From Streptomyces sp. NBC_00258 (GTDB lineage Bacteria; Actinomycetota; Actinomycetes; Streptomycetales; Streptomycetaceae): 64,000 bases of DNA. The notes under the pieces were generated by a model. It was not told the origin of the DNA. It saw only the letters and a program-made list of their open reading frames with translations, and made no database searches. Within the stretch, counting starts at the first letter, position 1. Each line of letters opens with the position of its first letter. The stretch lies in assembly GCF_036182465.1 (NCBI RefSeq), contig NZ_CP108081.1, positions 11,904,001 to 11,968,000 of the forward strand, given 5' to 3'. The position numbers and the translations under genes were made by a program. Positions 36,437 to 43,827 of the stretch are shown here, in pieces.

Positions 36437-36574
36437 GCAACGCCCCCAACAGCAGAGCCCGCTGCACCAAGCCCGCCCTCCGCTCGGCGCCGAGCGCCAC
36501 CAGCGCATCAAGGCGCCGACTACCGCCTCCACGATCCGCAACGGCCGCCGCACCGTCCGAAAGAGACAACACCC

Positions 36575-37603
36575 ATGACCCTCATCTACGCCTTCCAGGA
36601 CACCGCCGGGCACTGGCACGGCGACCTCGACACCCCCCTCCTCGACGCAGAACCCGAACACGGCACCCTCACCTACCTGCCCGTACCCGGCACCCCCGAG
36701 GCGGCCAGCCCCTTCGCAGGGCAGACCCTCAACGTCCTGTTCGCCGTCACCGACCTGGACCCCGGCCCCGTCACCTACCAGCTCGACAGCGGCGGCACCT
36801 TCCCCGCCTCCTGGCACGTGCACACCCTCCTGGCCACCCCCATGGGCAGCCAGACCATCCCGGACCCGCCCGACTGCGACAACACCCCCGAACCGTGCCT
36901 GGAAGTGACCCTGACCGACCACGGCCGCCGCTACGTCCTGACCGCCGCCCGCCACGACGACGGCCGCCTCACCGCCACCCTCACCGCCAGCACCCCCGCA
37001 GGCGACATCGAAGGAGAACTGTGCGGGGACATCGACGTCCCTCATCTCGACGGCCTGGCCCGGCTGCTCGGTGCCGCAGCCCGCGCCGCCCACGCACCAC
37101 AGGCAGCCCCCGCACCGGCTGCAGCCGCCACCATGCCGCCAGCCGGTTCCGCACCGGCTGCCCCCAGCCCTCCGGCACCCCGGCGCGGTGAACCGTGGAC
37201 CGACGAGGAGAGCACCCGCCTGGCCGACCGCTACTGCCATGGACGGGACTTCGCCGCTCTGGGCCGGGAGTTCGGCCGCAGCCCCCTGGCCATCCAACAC
37301 CAGCTCGCCCGCCTCGGCCTCACCCGCCGCCCCGCCCTCCCGCGCCCCGTCGCCCCGCCCACGCCGGCGCCGAAGCAGACCCAGGGCCCCACCCTCGAAG
37401 AACGCCGCCAGACCCACAGCCGCTCCCACGAGAAGTGGGAGACGGCGGAAAAGGAACAGCTCGCCCAGCGCTGCGCCCAGGGCGCCACGGCCGAGGAGAT
37501 GAGCCGGGAGTTCGGCCGCAGCAAGACAGCCATCGAAAGCCGCCTGAAGGCGATCGGCGCACAGGGCCCTGCCGCCGACAAGGCCCGCATGGCCGACTTC
37601 TGA
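36575..37603 (+). CDS. Hypothetical protein with two Myb/SANT-like repeats
   Basis: A 342-residue protein. Residues 1-165 form a beta-rich domain I do not recognise. A proline/alanine linker follows, then two related helical repeats: EPWTDEESTRLADRYCHGRD and KWETAEKEQLAQRCAQGATA, each continuing with GREFGRS or SREFGRS, as in Myb/SANT-type DNA-binding domains. It is probably DNA-binding. It lies just downstream of tpg in the same direction, so a role in telomere or replicon maintenance is possible. A clear ATG with GAAAGAGA upstream supports the start. Confidence 0.65.
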   Translation: MTLIYAFQDTAGHWHGDLDTPLLDAEPEHGTLTYLPVPGTPEAASPFAGQTLNVLFAVTDLDPGPVTYQLDSGGTFPASWHVHTLLATPMGSQTIPDPPDCDNTPEPCLEVTLTDHGRRYVLTAARHDDGRLTATLTASTPAGDIEGELCGDIDVPHLDGLARLLGAAARAAHAPQAAPAPAAAATMPPAGSAPAAPSPPAPRRGEPWTDEESTRLADRYCHGRDFAALGREFGRSPLAIQHQLARLGLTRRPALPRPVAPPTPAPKQTQGPTLEERRQTHSRSHEKWETAEKEQLAQRCAQGATAEEMSREFGRSKTAIESRLKAIGAQGPAADKARMADF

Positions 37604-37747
37604 CCCCCGGGCCGACAGCCGGCGTCGACCAGGACACACCATCCACGGCATCATGCCAAATCAAATATCTGATCAGGCTTGCATGCCAGTGGGGTGCCCC
37701 GGTACTGTCCGAGCACGGCAGGCGATTGGACCCCGAGGAGGCAGGAA

Positions 37748-38464
37748 GTGCTGCTGACCACGGGACAGGCGGCCGAGGAACTGGGCTGCGCCGTCACCAC
37801 CTTCCGACGTCTCATCACCGCGGGCGTCCTGCCCGGCCTGTCCCGCCGCGGCGTCCGCGTCATGACCCCGCTGCCCGTCGTCCAAGCCCTGCAAGAACGT
37901 GCCCACGCCCCCCTGCACCGCCTGGGCGTCACCGAACTCGGCGTGCTGCGCATCGACGCGGCACGCCAGGTCGACGACGACCGCCAGTGGATCGGCTACG
38001 CACCCCGCCTCGGCCCCGACCGCCTCCTCAACAGCCTGAAGGGCTGGTGGCGCTGCGACGCACCGACCATCGCCGCCGCAGACGTACTGCCCGTCACCCT
38101 GTCCGGGTACGTGGTCGCCGTCCTGACCGGCCTGCACCCCTTCGAACGCAACACCGAAGGCCGCTACGCCTTCTCCGCCGCACGGCTGGCCGGCTACGTC
38201 ACCGACCTGGCCGCCCCCGCCACCGAACTGACCTCCCGCGTGAAGAGCGACCACGCTTTCGCCGAACTACTGCTGGGCACCCGCCTGGCATCGCACTCCG
38301 GCGGAGCGATCGCCTATGTCACCGCCAACACCACAAAGCCGACCCCCCCCCACGGCTGCACGAGGGATCATGATGGACGCACAGAGCTACAACACCGGCC
38401 TGGCCGAGCTGCGCACCCTGCGCGACCAGATCAAAAAGACCACAGCAGCCCTGGCCAGACTTGA
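37748..38464 (+). CDS. Excisionase/MerR-like HTH protein, 3' end doubtful
   Basis: About 210 residues of convincing protein from GTG 37748 (GAGGCAGGAA upstream). The start TTGQAAEELGCAVTTFRRLI is a MerR/excisionase-type helix-turn-helix. A helical body with RDRLLNSLKGWW-like residues follows. At 38343-38351 there is a run of nine C; after it the given frame continues for 38 low-quality residues to 38464, overlapping the next gene by 92 bases. With one base fewer or more it would stop at TGA 38371-38373, making a TGATG overlap with the next ATG, the pattern used by its neighbours. The true protein is thus probably about 209 residues. Confidence 0.65.
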   Translation: MLLTTGQAAEELGCAVTTFRRLITAGVLPGLSRRGVRVMTPLPVVQALQERAHAPLHRLGVTELGVLRIDAARQVDDDRQWIGYAPRLGPDRLLNSLKGWWRCDAPTIAAADVLPVTLSGYVVAVLTGLHPFERNTEGRYAFSAARLAGYVTDLAAPATELTSRVKSDHAFAELLLGTRLASHSGGAIAYVTANTTKPTPPHGCTRDHDGRTELQHRPGRAAHPARPDQKDHSSPGQT

Positions 38465-40433
38465 GACGGAACGCTCCAAAGCCATCACCGCACTGGCCGA
38501 CTACGACAAGGCCAAGGCCGACCGGATCGCACCGGCCGCCGGGATCAGCGTGGCCGAGACCGTGGCCATCGCCCCCCAACTCGCCCCCGACAGCCTCGCC
38601 GACAGTCCTGCCGCCGCCCCCACCGACCCCCCTCCCGGGCCAAGCACTGACGCCGCGGCACACGACGCTGCGCCGGCGGCGCAGCAGGCGCCCGCCCCTC
38701 CGCCGGGCGCCGGGCAGGATCCCCCCGCCGCCGTCGGCGTCCCCCGCGCCCTGCCTTCTCTGCCCGAAGACACCGAAACGGGCCGCTGGTTCACCCACAC
38801 CCCCGGCCTGATCTCCCAGCGCCCGAACTTCATGCAACGGCCCCGCTCCACGGTTTTCCTGGACACCGCCACAGGCGTCCTGGTCCACCGCGACCACACC
38901 ACCCGCCTCGACCTCGGCGACCAGTCGGCCGCCGCCATCCTCACGGCCGTGTTCCACACCGTCCCCGACAGCGTGGAGCGGATCTACATCACCGCCGGTG
39001 ACCCCTGGCACCACGACGCCGACCGATACCCCTACCTGCGCGACGCCGTCGCCGCCTGGCTGAACGCACCTGTGCCCGGCTGGCGCACCGACACCGGCCA
39101 GGGCAAGGACCGCCTGGCCGGACACTTCGTCCACGTCCGCAACCCCGTCGGCCGCTACCAGCGCGACGACGGCAAGCACCGCGTCGAAATCCGCTCCGCG
39201 GGGGAGTGGTTCGACCTGGAAGACGGCGACGACCCCGCCATCGTCCGCGACACGTTCCTCCTCCTGTGGCAGGAACTGCGCCGCCACTGGCCCGACGCCG
39301 TGATCATGGGCTCGCCCTCCCAGACCGGCCGCGACCTGTGGACCCGCACCATCCCCGAGCGAGGCAAGTACGCCGACGGCTACCCCGTCCTGTCCGAGGA
39401 ACTGCGCGGTCTGCTGCACGCCACCGCCGGCCAGGGCCGCAACGAACTGATCACCCCGCCCCGCATCCCCGCCCAGCTGCCGGGGCTCCTCGAATACGAC
39501 CGCACCTTCGCCTACGCCAAGCACACCTGGAAATCCCCCGTCGGCACCCCCCGCCGCATCACCCCCCGCACCTTCGCCTCCTGGACGGCACAGGAGCAGA
39601 CCAACGCCCTCTACGGCTGCGGCCACTGGCACGTCCGCGTCACCGTCCCCGACGGCTGGAACCATGTCGGGATCCTGCCCGCGCCCGCCCCCGGCGAACG
39701 CGCCTGGCACTACCCCCACACGCCGGGCACCACCTTCACCACCTGGGCCGGAGGACCCGAGGTCCACGCCGCGCTGAACAACCCGATCCAGCCCTGGAAG
39801 GTCGAAATCCTCGACGGAATCCTCTGGGAAGCCGGCAAGCCCCTCACCGACTGGGCCAGGAAACTCAAGGACACCTGGGCCAACCTCGCCGCCCAGGAAC
39901 ACTTCCAGGGCGACGAACGCAACAAGCGACCCGCCCACCTGGCCTCCCGTGCTGTACGCGCCATCCTGCTGTACGGCATCGGCTCCTTCGCCCAGCGCCC
40001 CCGCATGGTCACCGGCACCACCCCCCGGAGCATGGAGCGCGACGTCCCGGCAGACGCCGAGATCATCGGCTTCGACGACAACGTGATCACCTGGCAGCAG
40101 CCCACCGGCTTCGCCTGGGATCCCAACGCCCACCCCGAATGGGCCGCCACCATCTGGTCCGGCGCCCGCGCCGCCCTACTCACCCAATACCACCGCGACG
40201 AAGACACCTACGCCGGCGCCCTGCACGCCGCCCCCGGCAGCGTCGCCGCCTTCCGCACCGACGCCGTGTACCTCACCAGCGCGCAGAACTGGCCCCACCG
40301 TCAGCAGCCCGGCGACTACCTCCTCAAGGGCCACCTCACCGGACCCCTGACCGCCCCGGACAGCGAGGAAAACCTCCTCGCCCTGCGCGACGCCGGACGC
40401 ATCGCCCTGGCCGCCAGCCGCAAGGAGACGTGA
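38373..40433 (+). CDS. Large linear-replicon protein, polymerase-like (Tap-like?)
   Basis: A 686-residue protein starting at ATG 38373, six bases after GAGGG. Residues 10-60 form a coiled coil (LRTLRDQIKKTTAALARLET). A proline/alanine linker follows to about 130. The C-terminal 550 residues show three spaced segments that recall a degenerate family-B DNA polymerase palm: LLEYDRTFAYAKHTW, AVRAILLYGIGSFAQR and IIGFDDNVITWQQ. This resembles the layout of Tap but is not close to it. Its stop overlaps the next gene (TGATG). I suggest a telomere-associated or replication accessory role; this is inference and no match was checked. Confidence 0.6.
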   Translation: MDAQSYNTGLAELRTLRDQIKKTTAALARLETERSKAITALADYDKAKADRIAPAAGISVAETVAIAPQLAPDSLADSPAAAPTDPPPGPSTDAAAHDAAPAAQQAPAPPPGAGQDPPAAVGVPRALPSLPEDTETGRWFTHTPGLISQRPNFMQRPRSTVFLDTATGVLVHRDHTTRLDLGDQSAAAILTAVFHTVPDSVERIYITAGDPWHHDADRYPYLRDAVAAWLNAPVPGWRTDTGQGKDRLAGHFVHVRNPVGRYQRDDGKHRVEIRSAGEWFDLEDGDDPAIVRDTFLLLWQELRRHWPDAVIMGSPSQTGRDLWTRTIPERGKYADGYPVLSEELRGLLHATAGQGRNELITPPRIPAQLPGLLEYDRTFAYAKHTWKSPVGTPRRITPRTFASWTAQEQTNALYGCGHWHVRVTVPDGWNHVGILPAPAPGERAWHYPHTPGTTFTTWAGGPEVHAALNNPIQPWKVEILDGILWEAGKPLTDWARKLKDTWANLAAQEHFQGDERNKRPAHLASRAVRAILLYGIGSFAQRPRMVTGTTPRSMERDVPADAEIIGFDDNVITWQQPTGFAWDPNAHPEWAATIWSGARAALLTQYHRDEDTYAGALHAAPGSVAAFRTDAVYLTSAQNWPHRQQPGDYLLKGHLTGPLTAPDSEENLLALRDAGRIALAASRKET

Positions 40434-41161
40434 TGCCGCCCGGACGCCGACGCAGCCGACCTGCCGCGCCGCGGCAGCTGAACGAGGCCGCCCGGCTCGC
40501 CGACCAGCTGCAGGCAGCCGGCTACACCAAACGCGACATCGCCCGCATCATCAACCGCGACCCCTCCCTGGTCTCCCAGTTCTACACAAAGAACAAAGGA
40601 GCCGCCTTCGTCCCCGCCCTCCAACAGGTCCTGGCCGCCGTCCAGATGGGCGGCATCACCGACCCGCCTGAACTCGCCGCCATCGCAAGCCAACACATCA
40701 CCCGCCGCACCACCGCCTCCGGCGCCGCGGCCCGCGTGCGCAGCAAAGCCGTCCTCATCACCCCCACCGGCTCCGGCACCGGCCGCGTCGGCGCCCAGGC
40801 CATCGCCTCCGGCTCCTCCCGCCTGCGCCCCCTGATCGCCGAAGCCGCCCGCCGCGGCCTGCGCCTGGCCTTCACCGTCCGCCTCGCCAAAACCGCCTAC
40901 GTACACCCCTCCGGCAGCCGCACCGACTCACCCGGCATCCGCCGCGACGTCATCCAGCGCGCCGACCACAGCGAGGAACGCTCCTACGGCTCCGCCCAGA
41001 CCGGCGGCCACGACGCCGCCACTTTCGCCCGCCGGGTGGACGCCGCCAGCGGCGACGTCACCGCGGCCGTGCACCAGTGGCTGGTGGAAACCGGCCGCAT
41101 CCGCCCGGACGCCCACATCATCCACCTGGAGATCCGCACCTGGCGCCCGCGCACAGGATGA
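40433..41161 (+). CDS. HTH protein coupled to the polymerase-like gene; terminal-protein candidate
   Basis: A 242-residue basic protein, ATG overlapping the previous stop (TGATG), with AAGGAGA as ribosome site. Residues about 20-45 contain a helix-turn-helix (GYTKRDIARIINRDPSLVSQ). The C-terminal half is mixed alpha/beta with many basic residues, ending IIHLEIRTWRPRTG. Size, basic charge and coupling to a Tap-like gene recall tac-tpc of plasmid SCP1, where a large protein is paired with a terminal protein. Sequence alone does not prove it, and no attachment residue can be named. Confidence 0.5.
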   Translation: MPPGRRRSRPAAPRQLNEAARLADQLQAAGYTKRDIARIINRDPSLVSQFYTKNKGAAFVPALQQVLAAVQMGGITDPPELAAIASQHITRRTTASGAAARVRSKAVLITPTGSGTGRVGAQAIASGSSRLRPLIAEAARRGLRLAFTVRLAKTAYVHPSGSRTDSPGIRRDVIQRADHSEERSYGSAQTGGHDAATFARRVDAASGDVTAAVHQWLVETGRIRPDAHIIHLEIRTWRPRTG

Positions 41162-41234
41162 CTCCCGAGCCCGAGGCGGGATGCGGCAGGCGCGCTGCCG
41201 TAGCTATGCGCAGGCGGCGCAATCTGGGAGATCC

Positions 41235-43184
41235 CTACTGCCGGGCCGCTTGCTTCCACCAGGCGGCGGAGGCATCGCGCAGGGTGTTGGTGCCGCAGTG
41301 GATCTCGCCCATGCCGAGGTGGTACGTGTACCAGTCGTCGACGTACGACACCTTCAGGCCGACGTGCGTGTACGCGGCAGTGACGGCCTCGGTGAAGATG
41401 TCCTTGCCGCCGATGACGGGCCCCCACTGGCGCGGGGCGAGGTAGCGGTCGCGGGAGAGCAGGACGCCGTTGACGGCGCCCGGGACGTAGGCGCTGGTCT
41501 CGACGGTCTCAGCAGCCGGTGCGGGGGAGGGGGCGCCCTCGGCGGTCCGGTTGCCGTCGCGGCCAAGGAGTTGCTGCTGGCCGTGCTTCTCGGCGGCCTC
41601 CGGGTCTGCACTGCCGCCGAGACGGCGGAGCAGCGGCACGCGGGCGCCGGCGCCCGCGTCATTGGTGCCCCGGGTGTAGAGGGCGGGCACCCGGACGATC
41701 TCGTCGTCGGTGACGCCCGTCTCCCGCTTCAGGACCTTCAGGTTGGCCGCGATCTTCTGGGCTGCCATGGTGTTGTCGGACACCAGGCGAGGGGAGGCGA
41801 GGGCCTGGTCGACGGTCTCCTTGGGGGCGGCCACACCGTTGAGGCCCGGGACGGAGAACATCTTGGCCGCGCCGTGGCCGTCTTGCTGCGCGTCCTTCAA
41901 CAGCCGCACACCGGCCTGCGGGTCGGCGACGCCGATCCGCCAGCCCTGAGGGGTGTCGGCTGGCAGGAACTGCACGAACTCGTCGACGTGCCCCACATGC
42001 AGCCACGAGGTGTCCAGCAGGAGCGGGTCTTGCAGGCCCTGGGACTTGAGCAGGGTGCGTATCTCCTTGGAGGGGCGTACTCCGCTGCCGTCCTTGCGCT
42101 CGCCCATGATGATCCGTCCGGCCGGGAACGAGCGGCCCTGGTGGGTGTAGGGCGGAATGGTCTCCAGGTTCCCGTAGGAGTTCAGGGTCTCCCAGCCCTG
42201 CATGTCCCGGCCCGTGGCCTGCACGACGCCGATGTTCGGGCCGCGCAGTTTCTCGTAGAGTTCGCGGCCCGCTTCCCGGTCCTGGGCTGAGCGCAGCATG
42301 ACACGCATCGTCCGCTGTCGTCCGTCCGGCTCGGTCATGTTGAGGTAGGCCGGCTCGACGAAGTCCTGGGCCCAGATGTCGCCGTACTTCTCGAAGGTCA
42401 CCAGCGGCTTGGTGATGCCGGCCCGCTGGGCCTCCTTCTCCAGGTTCTTGACGAACGTGCGCTGGTGCTTGGCCCAGGCTTCGTTGCCGCGGACCTTGGT
42501 GACCATCAACTGCTGGGTGTCCTGCAGGGCATGGTGGGTGAGCAGCGGGGCGGCGCGCAGGATGACGGTGTCGGCGGCGGTGCCGGAGGAGGCGGTGACC
42601 TTCAGCCGGATCGCCGCGCGGCCGTCCCACTTCGCGCTGTTGCGGATCACGTCCTTGCCCTCGACGCCGAACTCGGCGCCGGAGCGCAGTTCGGCCGCCG
42701 TCAGCCGGGTCTGCGAAGTGACGGGCTTCCAGGCGCCGTTCTGCTTGACGAAGACTCTGGTCTGCTCGGCACCCGTGGTGACCTTGATGCTGCCCTTGGC
42801 GTCGGAGGGCAGGTTCGTCATCGGCACCGAGCGGACCCGGGCCAGGTCTGCGGCGTCGGCCCCGCCGTTGACCCTCTTGTCGGAGGCGTCGTTGCACGCG
42901 GCCAGCTGAGTGTCGGAGAGCCGACGGCCGCCCGGGCCGGTCGTCGGGCACCGCTTGCTGTCGTCGTCGATGTTGGGCAGGAAGACCGCACCCCGCCCGA
43001 CGGACCAGGTGTCCTCACCGGCGGTGTCGGTGCCACCGGTGAGGTCGACCCGTCCGTCGCGGTCGACGTCCGCCCTCAGATCGACACGGAGCGGCTCCTC
43101 CGCGTACGCCAGGGCTGGGGGTGCCAGCACCGCTCCCGTTGCGGTGAGGGCGACCAGGGCCTGTCTAGCGTGTCTCGTACGCAC
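41235..43184 (-). CDS. Secreted protein-arginine deiminase (PAD family)
   Basis: A 649-residue protein. The first 28 residues are a Sec signal peptide (RTRHARQALVALTATGAVLA ending AYA). A calcium-type motif DVDRDGRVDLTGG follows. The C-terminal domain is a PAD fold with catalytic residues visible: Asp in DIWAQDF near 270, His and Asp in LHVGHVDEF near 397, and Cys in IHCGTNTLR near 629. It would convert protein arginine to citrulline outside the cell. Bacterial PADs of this secreted actinobacterial type are known but their targets are not. Upstream lies 640 bases with no gene. Confidence 0.92.
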   Translation of the reverse strand: MRTRHARQALVALTATGAVLAPPALAYAEEPLRVDLRADVDRDGRVDLTGGTDTAGEDTWSVGRGAVFLPNIDDDSKRCPTTGPGGRRLSDTQLAACNDASDKRVNGGADAADLARVRSVPMTNLPSDAKGSIKVTTGAEQTRVFVKQNGAWKPVTSQTRLTAAELRSGAEFGVEGKDVIRNSAKWDGRAAIRLKVTASSGTAADTVILRAAPLLTHHALQDTQQLMVTKVRGNEAWAKHQRTFVKNLEKEAQRAGITKPLVTFEKYGDIWAQDFVEPAYLNMTEPDGRQRTMRVMLRSAQDREAGRELYEKLRGPNIGVVQATGRDMQGWETLNSYGNLETIPPYTHQGRSFPAGRIIMGERKDGSGVRPSKEIRTLLKSQGLQDPLLLDTSWLHVGHVDEFVQFLPADTPQGWRIGVADPQAGVRLLKDAQQDGHGAAKMFSVPGLNGVAAPKETVDQALASPRLVSDNTMAAQKIAANLKVLKRETGVTDDEIVRVPALYTRGTNDAGAGARVPLLRRLGGSADPEAAEKHGQQQLLGRDGNRTAEGAPSPAPAAETVETSAYVPGAVNGVLLSRDRYLAPRQWGPVIGGKDIFTEAVTAAYTHVGLKVSYVDDWYTYHLGMGEIHCGTNTLRDASAAWWKQAARQ

Positions 43185-43827
43185 ATCGTGTCCTTTCGTT
43201 CCACGCGGCTGCCCCCGTTGGGGAGGAAGAGGCGGAACGGGTGCTGTGCGTTGGCTGGGTGGAGAGGAAGTTGTCCTGGACGGTCAAGACGCTTTGTTCT
43301 CCGGGTGGAGGCTGCCTGCCGGCGGCGGCAACCGGCCATGGCGGGCGCCCCGGGCTCGCGTCCCAGGCAGGCCTGGACGCCCACCGTTCCGTGAACTTGC
43401 GGGCGGAGCAGCCCGGTTGCCGGGCGACTGTGAAATCCGGCTGGCCAGCGATCACGGCCTGATCCCGGGCTGTCCTTTGTCCTTTTCCAGGTACGGGTTA
43501 AGCGGGCTGCGGAGGTCCTGGCCCGGTCCCCGGAACGAGGCGAGAGAGCGAGCCGCCACCGGGCCGCCGAGGTGCAGGGGTCTCCGAAACCACCCACGCA
43601 GGCGGGTGCGCGGGATGCGCCCTGGAACTCCGTCGCTTGCCAGGCGTCGGCGTACTCGTTGTGCAGCGCGAAGCGGGGCGCAGACGCGTGCTGAGCGCGC
43701 CGGCTTGTCGAGCTTGTGGTGCCAGACCGTGCGAGACGGCGCCATGTACTCCTACAAGACGCTGGCAGGGAACGGAAAAGACAGCGCCAGATGGGCTGAT
43801 GCGGCTATGCGCTCCAGAGCGGGCAGT
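43185..43827. other. Intergenic stretch, no supported gene
   Basis: About 640 bases. One minus-strand frame (43452-43745) contains a protein-like end, SPLNPYLEKDKGQPG, but its start and body are arginine-rich and unlike any family. It may be a gene remnant. The PAD promoter should lie in the first 100 bases. Confidence 0.35.

Noticed and set aside
35732..37654. N-terminal extension of the TniQ-like frame to about 985 residues
   Set aside because: The extra part is glycine/valine-rich and lies opposite tpg and the Myb-like gene; the TniQ domain starts near 35731.
38319..40133. 604-residue minus-strand frame opposite the polymerase-like gene
   Set aside because: Composition is Gly/Val-rich with no motif; the plus strand is coupled to its neighbours and has ribosome sites.
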